From the NCBI GenBank assembly GCA_003116975.1, contig BGKB01000035.1, forward strand, positions 62,001-126,000: a DNA stretch of 64,000 bases. The letters are read 5' to 3'. The notes under the pieces were generated by a model. The model was not told the origin of the DNA, did not search any database, and saw only the letters and a list, made by a program, of their open reading frames with translations. The position numbers and the translations under genes are program-made. Shown here in pieces: positions 10,018 to 20,430 of the stretch. Every line of letters begins with the position of its first letter. The stretch's first letter is position 1. Source of the DNA: Aurantiochytrium sp. KH105. Taxonomy: Eukaryota > Sar > Bigyra > Thraustochytrida > Thraustochytriidae.

Positions 10018-12525
10018 TTACCAGATACCATTGACGCAGCGCTGGTAGCGGTCGTAGCAGCGAGTGGTGTAGTTGCCCATACTCCAGTCAATCATATCGT
10101 TGATGTGAACCTTGAGCCTTCGCGTGCTCGCACCGGGCCGAAAGCGGTCACGCAGCTCGTCAATGACCCAGCGTCGGCCGCCTGCAAAGCATTCACTCGT
10201 GGAGTCTCCAACGCTCATGAGCTCCGCAAGGAGAATAATCTCCTTGTGATGTTTGTTGGCAGCAATGTACGCCTTTTCCATGAGCCTGCGAAAGGTCTGA
10301 AAGGTCTTGGAGTAAGGCCCGCCGAGAATTTCAACAAAGTCCTTGGTGAGCTTGAAGGGCGAGCGTTCGAGACGATGTGAATAACCGAGCATAAAGCCAA
10401 AGTCAATGTGCAAAAGGTGGCCATTGAGATCCATGAGAACGTTACCGTTGTGTCTGTCGTGGAGCTTGATGAGGTAAGAGACAATGCTGTAGCCGGCGAG
10501 ACTCTGAAGAAAGTTGCGCTGCGCGCGCTTGTAACGCTTCGAGTTTTTGGGACCAAACTGTTCCAGAAAGTACTTGTCAATACCATCGTAGCCACCTCGC
10601 TCCTTGATGCGGGCAATCGAGTCCGAGTTTCGCGCAGGTTCGAGAAGACCGCAGCTATTTCCTGTGGCGATGACCTTGTAAGGGGACAGCCATACAGGAA
10701 CTCTTTCCTCGAGGAAGATTTTCTGAAAGGTCGAAACGAAGAGGACGCCGAGTTGTTGTTGCCGCAAGTCGTCGCCGGCCTTGACAAACATGGAAGCTAG
10801 CTGCCAATTGGGCCGATCAGCATACGGACTTTCACGGCGCACGCGCTCCTGCATGTCCTCCCAGCGCTCCTGGGAATTCTTGATTGCGCTTGACTCATTC
10901 TCGCCCTCGGTCATAGGGACTTCTTCGTCTTCGTCCATGTTGACCTCAAGAATACCGCTCGCATTTTGGCTGCTTGAGGCCTTGGACTTTAGAGTCTTGA
11001 CGGGATTTTTCCAAAACTCTCGGGTGCTGACCATTTCGATAGCACCCATTGCCATGGCCTTGGGCGATCGCGGGGAACTTTGAGCTGCGCCAGAGGTGCT
11101 TCCTTCGGGAGCTCCAATGGGTTCGACCTCGGCCACGAGAAGAAAGGGGCACTTTTTCGCCGTGTTGAAGACGATGGTTTCGGAAAGTACGAGGCGCAAG
11201 ACGCGGTGCTTTTCTGTAGCACTCTGCACGGCCGTAGGAAAGTATCTGCGTTTTGAGAGAGCTAGCGAGTTAGTAATGACACGACACGACACGACATGAC
11301 CCGGCACGACTCGACGCGTCACGAAAAAGAGATTTTGGCAGGAAACAAATGATGGTGGTGCGGATTCCGAACCGAACAAGACAACTTACGCGCCGAAAGG
11401 AACCGAGTGAGCGAGGGCAGCAAGCTTGGTTTCAAGAATATTGGCCCGATCTTCGCGAGCGACGGAGACCCGAAGCCAGTCGTCGAGGTCCGTGAGGGCC
11501 TTGATAAAGCCAATCTTGCCGTCAAGGTCGCGCAGAGCTTCCTCGCCTTGGGCCGTGTGCGTGCGCACCATAGCGTTACGGACCTTGAGCACGAGCATGT
11601 CGACATTTTGCCGAGATGTGCGGCCTCGCACATTCATGTCCAAATTGCTGAGCACCTGACTATCGTGGACGTCCTCGAGCTGACCAAGAGCCTTGTGAAG
11701 GGAGGATTCGAGATCAGATAGCGCGTTTTGGGCACGATCGTCCTTGGATTCAGTCTTGGAAGCCTCGTTGGCCTTGACCACGTTCTGAATCTTAGTTGTA
11801 GCAGTGAGGGACTCGCGTGTGATGGTATCTATGATGCGCTCAACAGCGGCAAGATTCTCTGCGCGCTTGCGCTTATACTCGGCGCTGAGCTCATCTTCGT
11901 CAATTTTGGGCTTCGAGTGGCAGCTTGCGTTCAGGTTACAGATGACGAGAAAGGCAAAGTGGTGCGAGTTGATGGAGCCCTGGATGAGGAAACGCCATAC
12001 TTGTGCGCGAATCACGTCCGACTTGCCGTGGAGGACGACGTTGACAAAGACCGAGATGAGATCTTCGAGCACGTTCGCATTGGCGAGGCACAGATCAGCA
12101 CAGGTTTCCTGATCCTTTTCCTCATACATCCACTCGAGAACGGCAGTGCGGATATCGCCCGGGGAGCGCGCTTTGTCGCGCGTTCCTGAGAGCGCGCTGT
12201 AGCCAGCAATCTCCTCGAGGTCCCCATCGAGGTCAAATGACATGTCTGAGAAGGCGCGGCTGCGCGGCGAGGCAACAGAGGCGGCCTCGCCGCGACTCGC
12301 ATCGTTGTCGAGGAGTGCTGACGAGGCGTCTGGCTCCTCGAGCATTGGAAGCATATTGGCGAGCGAGCCCTGGGCGGCGCTCCCGGATCTCTGGATCAAC
12401 GCCCTCCTCGCCTCGGAGGCGGTGGCTGCGCTTCCATTGGGGCTGCGCAGAGGCGGCGGCCTCGCAGCCTCCTCAGCTTCTTCGCCGCGCAGGGGCTGCG
12501 CCGCCTCGTCGTCGAGCTTCGACAT
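10018..12525 (-). CDS. PI4KB: Phosphatidylinositol 4-kinase, beta/Pik1 type
   Basis: Exon 1 is 12525-11390 and exon 2 is 11245-10018. The 144-nt intron has donor GTAAGT and acceptor CGCAG, and joining gives 787 residues. The start is the ATG at 12525; the frame is open further upstream only from non-ATG codons. The N-terminal part is disordered. Residues about 125-260 form a helical segment like the LKU/helical domain of type III PI 4-kinases. The C-terminal 300 residues are a PI3/4-kinase catalytic domain with HDRHNGNVLMD (catalytic loop), HIDFGFMLG (DFG), and a C-terminal tail ending in SMGNYTTRCYDRYQRCVNGIW-like sequence, as in PI4K-beta. It should make PI4P from phosphatidylinositol and ATP, typically at the Golgi. 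It diverges from the GAF protein gene across 658 bp. Confidence 0.95.
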
Positions 12526-13183
12526 GACCGCCTTCTTATCGCTTTTTATTTTCCGCTTTCTCCGCCCCCTCCTCCGTTCGGGTGGCGGTCCTCCAACGCG
12601 AACTCTTCGCAAAGCGCAGTGCTGGCCGCCAGGCGAGCGAGCCTAGCTCGAGCACGAGCCAAGCTTGAGCGCGTTCACGCGCTGGCGGTTCAGGCGAGGC
12701 GATCTTATTATGCCGTCCCTCTGCATCATCCCTGCGACTCACGAATCTTTTAAAGGGGTTGCGCACACCGCGGCGAGGGCACACATGTATGCGTTGGCGA
12801 TTCAGTTTTATTATGTATCTTAGCAGTATACGCAGCCGCCGCGGCAGCGGCCTGGCCGGGCCCTCAAGGGCCCTGCTTGGCCTGAGACCAGTCTCGAAGT
12901 CGGGCTTTCTCGCACACTTCGTCTTTTTCTTTGACAACTTCTTTTCTTTGCTTCACTGTCAAATCGAGATTGCGGATTCTTATACTTGCGCGGTGATGTT
13001 GACCAGATTGATGCCGTAACGAGGACAGCAAATGGGTCGCAAACTTTCCAAAGGGGGTGACCCCAAATCTGATTCGTGCTCGCTCGCTGGCTCTGGTTGG
13101 CTGGTACTGTCAGAGTCTGCGCGGCGCTAATGAGAGACACGAGAGGCTAAGAGGTGAGGACTGTGCGGAGAAGAGCAAGGCAC
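12526..13183. promoter_or_regulatory. Divergent intergenic region, nothing specific seen
   Basis: This is 658 bp between divergent starts (PI4K and GAF protein). I see no convincing coding frame, RNA gene or strong repeat. Confidence 0.5.
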
Positions 13184-16100
13184 ATGGAAGGAGAGCCTGA
13201 CCTTGCACTCCAGCTGGATATTCCAGACCTGGACGCTTCGGATGACGCCCTCGAGCAGAACGCGTCTCGACGAAGTGAGAATGGCCTTTCGCCGGCAAGC
13301 TCGCGCAGGCGAACGACGTACAAGGAAAAGAGCTCGCGCAAATCGGTAGGGCCTGAGAATTCGCTCACCGCGGACGCAGAGATGATGGCGCTTGTCCGGG
13401 CCCGTGCAAACAGAGCAAATCGTCTTGTGGGGTCCCCAGACGAGCTGGATAAAGACTTTGCCTGGAAAGTGGACGTTTCGAGCCTCGAACTTGACCGCAT
13501 CGACTCCATTATGACCTCCGCTGGAGTCGGTCATTTAAGCCTGGCAACTGCCATGCGTGCCGTGGAAATTGCAAAGCCCTTTACCCGTCCTGCCGCACAA
13601 TGGATCAAGGGATCTGCGCAAGACCCATCCGAGGTTGACCGAATTCTTCTCGAGGCTGAGCAAATTGAGAGAGAAAGCTCTGGAAATCACTGGTCTCGTG
13701 CCCAAGCAGTCGTTATTGAGCCCGCTGTAAAGAGTCCAACCGAGGAGGCGCAGCCAAGCCCACCACGCGAGACCCGCCTCGACGGTTTCTGGGCCCCTGG
13801 ACAACCTCAGCATTGCACTGCGGACGTCGCTGATGACCCACGACTTCCTATTGCATATGATGCGAATCTTGCTCGAGACTTGTTCCAGGGCCACGGTGAG
13901 CACTTTGCTGACAGGCTCGATGCTCTCGCACAAGAGCGAGGTGATGACATGCTCATCGAACGCGTGGTGAATGAGGCTGCAGACGCTTTCTTTGAGCTTT
14001 TGGCAGCAGATGTGGAGCTCGAAGAACGTTGCGCAGACTGCCGCAAACCTACGCAAATGATGCGCGCAGACTGGCTGCGCCGCGCCGCGCGTATACTAGA
14101 TGCACAAGAAGTTCATTATGTCACCGCATGCGACGCTGTTTCTGGGAGTGCAGCTGACGAATTCGCAAACAGAGCCATGCAACTCTTTCGAAAGCATGGC
14201 CAGCGCTGTCGTGAATTGCAGGCGTCGGATGATTCTGAAACAATTGCGCTCTGCGTCGTGGTACAAGTTGCGTTTGACAGCGACGCAGACCAGGTGTCGA
14301 GCGAGGAGTTGCACGTGCTTGTCGCGCAAAGACGACAGCTTCTAGATCAGGAGCAGCAATGGACGTCGCTCCAGCACGAGGAGGCGCAGTGGCTGGCAGA
14401 AATGTATCATCAGCTTTTGGATGAGGAGAGAGGTCTCAACACGAATAGCGACGTCGACAAATCCTCGCAGGCCAGTGTAGAAATGCACGATACCAGTACA
14501 GATCCACTACTGAGCGAGGAAGAGCTCATTGCCGCCGCGTGCAAGCAGCGCGCTTCTCAGCTACCCACGGACATCGTTGGTACAGAGGTCACGTCTTTCG
14601 CAGCTCTTGTCGAGCACGTGCAAGATATTTGCAAGACTTTCTTTGACGCCTCAAGAGCTTCACTATTGATTCCGAGAGATATGGAAAGGCGAACTGCATT
14701 TTTTGGCCACGCGTCTGCGGTGAGGCCTCGAAAGATTAATTTTGCAGCGAAAGCGTCCCACGCGCTCGATATAAGTTCGATGCCAATGAAGCAGTCGACT
14801 TCGACTGCATCAACCCCGCGAAATCACGAATCCCAGTCAGCGCCCGAGACGCGGAAAAAGCGTAGCATTTCGCAATCCCCGCGGCGTCGACGAAAACGAG
14901 GTCACAGGAGGCAATCCCTGTCGCGACGTGCGAGCATCTTGGAATCGAGCGACATCCTCGGGACCATTATGCTGGAAATGGAGCGCGAGACGGTGAGTCC
15001 CTGGCTCGCACTGGACTGTCCAGGTGACAACAATGAGCGCGCATCTCCCTTGAATCCTTTTTCCGAGTGTGATGCCGCGCTGGCTTGGAATATTGAAAAA
15101 GATCACGCGCTTGTGCGATCCATTGCGGAGAAGAAGTCGACGCGATTTCGAGACATGTTTCGCGAAGTTTCCGAACTCTGCGTTCCCATTTTTGCGGTTG
15201 ACCCAGCTCTTCAAGAGGATGAGGAAGTCTTTTTGGGCGTTTTGCGACTGGAGAGGGCGCTCGAGCAGACTCGACTTCGCGGTAAAGCAGAAGGCAAGTA
15301 CTTTGAAAGAAGCAACGAATTACACGCGCGGATGAAGGAGCCCTTTGGGCACATGGATGAGATTGTTGGTGACGAATGTGCACCAATGATTGCGAACGCG
15401 CTCTCCCAATATCTTCGTGATGCAGGAGACCAAGAAAAGCGCGCAGCCACAATGCGCGAATGGGAAGGCGAGGTGGAAAATCTTGCACGGTCATGCACAG
15501 TCCAAGCGCAACTAACAGACATACGACGCGGCATACTTTCGGCCCGTTCTTCCACGGAACTTTGCGAGCAACTTGCACAAGGTCTTTACAAATCTTTGTG
15601 GTTAGGGGATCTTGACTCTTTGCGTATTTGTGCCGAAACTATGCAATCATCGGATGAAAATCTCCTGGGACCAAGCGCACAAGCATTCCAGAGAACAATG
15701 CTTGATGTACATGCACCATCCGCCTGGGACCCCGAACTCGAAATGACGCCCTTTGAAATGCCAATCGCTGCATCGCTACGGGCCCTATACACGCACAGAA
15801 AGCCGCAGCTGGCCAGGCTTGATCTTGCACGAACACAGCAAAAGGCTGTTAAACTTATCATAATTGACCATCAGGATCACGTCGTGAAGTGGGAGCGCTC
15901 CTCATCAATCAACCCAGGCGCGCAGGCGCCAAAATCGAACCGTGGAGAAGAGACGACGAATACTGTTACAAAAGAGAGAAAGACAAGGGAGCAGAGCAAT
16001 ACCAAAACCCGTCGCATGGAAATCGTTCCTGGGCTTTACGAGAATTCTGGGCTTGTGGAGCGAATAAATCCTCGAGACCCCGTTGGCCCGTCGAGAGCGG

Positions 16101-18010
16101 ATCGATTGGAAGACTCGGATTCCTGCCCTTGGCTTGTGCAGTACCTGCGGGACTTTGGTCTGCGGGTGGCTGCGGCAGTGGTCGACGTTGCTTCCAAGCA
16201 AAGGCTCGCCATGAAATGCAATGCACGGGGTGCAACATTTCCAGAAGAAGTTCTCCCTGTGGATGGCGAGGAAATTGTCGCTTGGACCGAATGGGCTTCG
16301 AAAAGCAGCTCGAGATGGGCCTTTGAAATTGCATTCTCTCTTAGTCAAAGCAGCACAGCTGCTGCAAAGAAGGAGACAGTCTACTTTTGCCAGGCATTGG
16401 CCCTTGATGAGCATCAAGAGGAGCAAGACTTCTCCGTCTGGTCCATGGACGATGTACTTGTGCGCACGGGGCGTGGGGACCTGGAGATCCTACATTGGGT
16501 CAATTCTGTGAGCCCCCTCATCGCAGAAACTCTGAGGCATCTTGCGAAGGTAGAACATGCCAGAGGCCGGCAGGAAGATCATCGCATCGAGATGGATGAG
16601 ATACGTCACGACATGGCCGAGACTGGGTTACGATGCTTTCAAGAATACCTTACAAGCGCGGGTATGCACGATCGCGCTGCTCTTCTCGCTTCCTCGGATC
16701 AAAGCAACAACCCCAGCATCCCGCATGGCATTCTGGTATGCGGTGACCTTGGGACATTTTGCGCAAAGCACGATCTTCCATCTCAGGCAGAACATCCAGA
16801 AGAAGTGATGGCTTCGCCAAGTCAGCCAGTTCATGCGAATATTCTTACAGAGGGAGATAATCAAGGCCTTGCACTCTTGGACACAAGTGATCTGGCTAAA
16901 GACTTGCGCGAAAAAATGTGGGACTTTATGCAGCGGGCAAATCAAGATCCGCGCCATGCGATTCTTCGTGCCACCTCGAGCCAAGTATCGAGCCTGGTCC
17001 TTGCACATATTGCCGAAACAATTCAGCCAGCTTGTGCAGGACTCATTGAGCAGACACATCTTTTGCTTGATACCGACAACATTGTCGTTTACCTCATGCC
17101 TGAGGAGCACGATGCAAATCAAGGTCTGAAGCCCGTGTACGCGGCCGCATCAGGTAAGACCCGCTGGGAAGTGGCAGAAAACTCTGCACAGCCCGAGTTC
17201 GACGTTGAGGCTGCACGTTGCGTCAGCAAACAGGGAGCCAAAGTTTCGTGGTCTGAAGATGGGACACTTGCCTCAGTGCCTCTCTATTGTCCGAATGATG
17301 AGACGCCGTGTTTCGGGGTATGCCAATTTCGATATTCGAGACCACTCGAGGAAATGGACGTTGCTGTACAAATTATGCTCGGGTGCTCAGCAATGGTTTC
17401 TTTTGATCTTGACGTTTGTCTTCGCAGCGCACGAGACTCGGAAAGTTTAGCTCGTGCAGAAACTATCAATAGGTCGATCGCAGAGGCTGTGCACTCCATC
17501 TCACCAGAAGATCGTACAGACTGGGCTAGACGCCTGGATCGGGCGGAAGTACTCGAAGCAGCCGCTCACGAGATCGTGCCTTGCGAATTTGTCGTCCCTT
17601 TGCTTCAAGTACAGATCGACGGTAAGGACGCTTTCATTCGACTCGATGATGCAAGGACTTTGGAAAGTCCAGCGGCTTGCCAGAAAGACTTTGCCAATGT
17701 TCCTTTAGTCTTTCGATCTGACCTTGCAGTCAATGAGAAGCTCTCTCGAACCTTACAAGGCACTACTCTGTCTGGGCATGACGCAAGTTTGCTTCACGTT
17801 TTCCTCGAGGCATCTATGAACAATTTCTGCATTGTGCCGTTCGCGAAATGCGACGGTCTACTTTTCCTGGGCAACCGCGTTCGCTTTTCGCCCCAACCCG
17901 CTTCACTTCATCACGTCTCCTGGGCTCATCGTCCTCCTCAGACAAATGAATTTTCCGAACAAGACACAAGCACGTTAGCGATACTGGTGACGATTATAGC
18001 TCATTACTAG
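13184..18010 (+). CDS. Large protein with several GAF-like segments (1608 aa)
   Basis: The chosen start is the ATG at 13184; the frame also extends 10 codons upstream to a GTG. No introns are needed. The N-terminal 460 residues are helical with no recognised domain and contain a CADC pair near residue 283. A GAF-like segment starts at about 467 (helix, then DASRASLLIP) and closes near 670-740 with a strand pair around VFLGVLRLER and a helix; a basic Ser/Arg linker sits inside it. A second possible GAF-like region covers about 790-1130. A third, clearer one covers about 1265-1415 (NIVVYLMPEE, ASVPLYCPND, FGVCQFRY). No kinase, cyclase or phosphodiesterase domain is joined to them, so the output is unknown. 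GAF folds often bind small ligands or mediate dimerisation. The assignment rests on pattern only; a profile search would decide. Confidence 0.75.
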   Translation: MEGEPDLALQLDIPDLDASDDALEQNASRRSENGLSPASSRRRTTYKEKSSRKSVGPENSLTADAEMMALVRARANRANRLVGSPDELDKDFAWKVDVSSLELDRIDSIMTSAGVGHLSLATAMRAVEIAKPFTRPAAQWIKGSAQDPSEVDRILLEAEQIERESSGNHWSRAQAVVIEPAVKSPTEEAQPSPPRETRLDGFWAPGQPQHCTADVADDPRLPIAYDANLARDLFQGHGEHFADRLDALAQERGDDMLIERVVNEAADAFFELLAADVELEERCADCRKPTQMMRADWLRRAARILDAQEVHYVTACDAVSGSAADEFANRAMQLFRKHGQRCRELQASDDSETIALCVVVQVAFDSDADQVSSEELHVLVAQRRQLLDQEQQWTSLQHEEAQWLAEMYHQLLDEERGLNTNSDVDKSSQASVEMHDTSTDPLLSEEELIAAACKQRASQLPTDIVGTEVTSFAALVEHVQDICKTFFDASRASLLIPRDMERRTAFFGHASAVRPRKINFAAKASHALDISSMPMKQSTSTASTPRNHESQSAPETRKKRSISQSPRRRRKRGHRRQSLSRRASILESSDILGTIMLEMERETVSPWLALDCPGDNNERASPLNPFSECDAALAWNIEKDHALVRSIAEKKSTRFRDMFREVSELCVPIFAVDPALQEDEEVFLGVLRLERALEQTRLRGKAEGKYFERSNELHARMKEPFGHMDEIVGDECAPMIANALSQYLRDAGDQEKRAATMREWEGEVENLARSCTVQAQLTDIRRGILSARSSTELCEQLAQGLYKSLWLGDLDSLRICAETMQSSDENLLGPSAQAFQRTMLDVHAPSAWDPELEMTPFEMPIAASLRALYTHRKPQLARLDLARTQQKAVKLIIIDHQDHVVKWERSSSINPGAQAPKSNRGEETTNTVTKERKTREQSNTKTRRMEIVPGLYENSGLVERINPRDPVGPSRADRLEDSDSCPWLVQYLRDFGLRVAAAVVDVASKQRLAMKCNARGATFPEEVLPVDGEEIVAWTEWASKSSSRWAFEIAFSLSQSSTAAAKKETVYFCQALALDEHQEEQDFSVWSMDDVLVRTGRGDLEILHWVNSVSPLIAETLRHLAKVEHARGRQEDHRIEMDEIRHDMAETGLRCFQEYLTSAGMHDRAALLASSDQSNNPSIPHGILVCGDLGTFCAKHDLPSQAEHPEEVMASPSQPVHANILTEGDNQGLALLDTSDLAKDLREKMWDFMQRANQDPRHAILRATSSQVSSLVLAHIAETIQPACAGLIEQTHLLLDTDNIVVYLMPEEHDANQGLKPVYAAASGKTRWEVAENSAQPEFDVEAARCVSKQGAKVSWSEDGTLASVPLYCPNDETPCFGVCQFRYSRPLEEMDVAVQIMLGCSAMVSFDLDVCLRSARDSESLARAETINRSIAEAVHSISPEDRTDWARRLDRAEVLEAAAHEIVPCEFVVPLLQVQIDGKDAFIRLDDARTLESPAACQKDFANVPLVFRSDLAVNEKLSRTLQGTTLSGHDASLLHVFLEASMNNFCIVPFAKCDGLLFLGNRVRFSPQPASLHHVSWAHRPPQTNEFSEQDTSTLAILVTIIAHY

Positions 18011-18161
18011 GGCCTGGGCCTAAATTTCTTCCTGATCTTAAGTTGGTGAGCCCCTTGGGAATCGTCATCAAGAGAATCATTGAGACGAAGAGCATCAAAA
18101 GGAGATTCCTGGGCATCAAAACCATCGTCACCACATTCATCGAAACCTGTATCTGCATAGC

Positions 18162-18368
18162 CTAGACGTCGTCACTGTCGGCAGAGAAAAGCTCGCTCGC
18201 GACATCCTGGTCGTCCACGTCTGCGTCCACGTCCTCGTTCTCATCCTCGTCCTCGTATATACCAGAGACTTCCTCTCCGTCACTCGTTCGAAATTTCTTT
18301 AAGTAGGCTGCGGTAATTCCAGGCACCAAATGTTCCAAGAAGAAAGTCCGTGGGGAACGTTTTCTCCT
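18162..18368 (-). other. Alternative-frame acidic C-terminal tail of the dynamin-like gene
   Basis: In the +1 frame relative to the GTPase the minus strand is open for 68 codons. The frame reads a hydrophobic helix-like piece (FLEHLVPGITAAYLKKF), then a D/E-rich tail, and stops at TAG 18162-18164. The crossover point would be near the four-base G run at plus 18352-18355. One base too many there, either in the genome or in the assembly, would join it. I see no GTAMGT donor nearby that would explain it by splicing. Confidence 0.5.
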
Positions 18369-20430
18369 TTATCGACGCCTTCAATTCCTCAGTGACACCC
18401 GCATCTATGAGTAGTCTTGCCTTTTCAAAATCCTCAGGAATTCCCTCGAGATCTTGCAGCTCCTGAAGCACGTTCACGGTACGATAAACAGCATCAATTT
18501 GGTCCTCAATAGCTTCACGCTTTCCAGCTACGCCAGGCTCCTCTTCGAGCTCGAAGTGACAATCGGTATAGAGATGTTCGACTAAAGTTTTGCTCGCGAT
18601 CGAAGCTATGATGCGCAAGTTCACAGCGTCGCACACGCTTTCACGGATCTGATCAGTCTCAATCTCGTCACTTCGGGTCATGAGAGCTTCCTCGAGCTGA
18701 TCGAATGCGCAAGAGAATGCTTTCTCGGTTATGCCCATCTTCGCTTTATCGAAACTGTCTTCCAAGGTGACTCTGATGTGCTCTCTAATGAAGGAAAATC
18801 GCCCAATTTTGAGTGGGAGCTCCGACTCGTCGAGAATTTTGCGCATCGCAAGCTTCTTGAAAGATTCCCAGTTATCACTGATGAGTTTCTTGGTGTTTCC
18901 CATGAGTTTCTCCTTGCAATCATCGAGAAGTTGTGCTCTACGCAGGAGGGGAGCGTTTCCCGGGAACTCACGAATGAAAGCGAAACAATCTCGGCTCTCG
19001 ACTTCCTGCAGCACCTCTGTAGTTGGCATATCCTTGAGAGCATTGAGTCCTCGCTGTATTTCGCTCACCATCGAATTCTGCGAAATAGCTTGGGGTGTCA
19101 TGCCAAGCCCCCAGAGGTTTCGGAAGCGGACCATGAGGACGTTTCTACAGCGCTGCAGCTCTGCAGTCACCCACTGGTCGCGCATGTACGTGCGAATCAA
19201 TTCATTCAGCGCGTGCAGAACGCCTGGCATGCCGTGTTTCGTCGTATCGTATTCTATCTCTTCCTTTGTGCATGCTTCACGCAGCGCGGTCTCCTCTCGG
19301 GTGTACGAGTTCCGCAGACTATCCCTGTCGATGTGCCTGCGCGTGTCCCGGTTCGCCACAGGAACGACAATTCTGATCGGAACATCATCTGGCATGACCG
19401 CTGGATCGCGCTCAAGACGGGCGCGGAGGTCCTCCTCGCCCCCCGATTCATCCACTCGAGTCAGCACCACAATCGATGGCTTGTTGGCTGCACGCATCAA
19501 AGGCCAAATTATGTTGTTGTTGAGCGCTTCTGAACGCGCAGAGACAACCGCAAGCACGAGGACATGTTCCTGGGCCAGCATACGTTGTGTAATGCTCGTC
19601 GTGGCCAATCTGGCATTTTCTGGAGCAGACACGATGCCAGGCAAATCGACCAGGTCGATGGTTGGCACGGAGGGAGCGCGAATCTCGATCTGAACTTCGC
19701 GATCGGTGACCACACTGCGACCTGTGTCTTCGGGATGCTCTTCGCGGATAAAGTCGCGAATAAGCTCTGCAACTTCTGCAGAGAACGGCTCATCGGTTTG
19801 ATCTCCCGTCACGCAGATCTGAGGGTCGGTTTCACGTCTAATTTCACCGTTGTCGAGGTCCTTGACGCGAATTGTGACTTGATTCTGGTGACGGCTTGTT
19901 CTCAGCATGAGTCGCACGGGCATTCGCGTGCAAAATCTGCGGTCGCGAGGGAAGATGTCCCGCATGGCAATGCGCTCGAGCGTCGAAGACTTTCCTTGGC
20001 TTTCGGCGCCGCATACAATAATCTGCGGAAGCTCTAGCTCAAAGTTGCCTTTGACTTGCAGAGCTGCCTGGAGAAGTCTGGCGTATGGAGCATCTGGAGC
20101 ACAAAGGATACCAGCGATGCCTTTCGTTGGCACGGCATGAACAAGAGCTGGCGGCGACTTGCCTGTAGACGCGTCAGAGTCTTCGCGCTCTCGCGTTTCG
20201 AATTGAGTGAGCGCAAGCCGATATCCTGTCCGACAAGGTTCTGTCTCGATGGTTCGGAATGCCTCAAAAAGACGTCTCCGCTCTTCCTCTGTGTTCGCCT
20301 CACGTAGTCGATCTTCGTATGCGGTTCGAACCAGCTCGTCGCTGAGTTCGTTCTCGTCGATCGATAGAACCTCGAATGCTGTTCTATCTACGCGAGTCCA
20401 GCCATTCTCGCTTGATGTCTCGCTCATCAT
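18280..20430 (-). CDS. Dynamin-superfamily GTPase with J-like N terminus
   Basis: The start is ATG 20430 (A at -3; a second ATG follows directly). The frame is open further upstream but without another ATG. Residues about 19-71 resemble a degenerate J domain (FEVLSI, AYEDRL, then an EAFRTIE helix and a CRTGY end) without HPD. The GTPase domain follows: G1 GAESQGKSST at 141-150, G3 DLPG at 262-265 and G4 TRVD at 324-327. These match the dynamin/Mx pattern. The remaining 380 residues are helical stalk, with no PH domain or proline-rich tail. Such proteins self-assemble and remodel membranes on GTP hydrolysis. The frame stops at 18280, but a neighbouring frame is open to 18162 with an acidic tail, so the last 25 or so residues may be wrong (see findings). 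Confidence 0.85.
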   Translation of the reverse strand: MMSETSSENGWTRVDRTAFEVLSIDENELSDELVRTAYEDRLREANTEEERRRLFEAFRTIETEPCRTGYRLALTQFETREREDSDASTGKSPPALVHAVPTKGIAGILCAPDAPYARLLQAALQVKGNFELELPQIIVCGAESQGKSSTLERIAMRDIFPRDRRFCTRMPVRLMLRTSRHQNQVTIRVKDLDNGEIRRETDPQICVTGDQTDEPFSAEVAELIRDFIREEHPEDTGRSVVTDREVQIEIRAPSVPTIDLVDLPGIVSAPENARLATTSITQRMLAQEHVLVLAVVSARSEALNNNIIWPLMRAANKPSIVVLTRVDESGGEEDLRARLERDPAVMPDDVPIRIVVPVANRDTRRHIDRDSLRNSYTREETALREACTKEEIEYDTTKHGMPGVLHALNELIRTYMRDQWVTAELQRCRNVLMVRFRNLWGLGMTPQAISQNSMVSEIQRGLNALKDMPTTEVLQEVESRDCFAFIREFPGNAPLLRRAQLLDDCKEKLMGNTKKLISDNWESFKKLAMRKILDESELPLKIGRFSFIREHIRVTLEDSFDKAKMGITEKAFSCAFDQLEEALMTRSDEIETDQIRESVCDAVNLRIIASIASKTLVEHLYTDCHFELEEEPGVAGKREAIEDQIDAVYRTVNVLQELQDLEGIPEDFEKARLLIDAGVTEELKASIKEKTFPTDFLLGTFGAWNYRSLLKEISNE

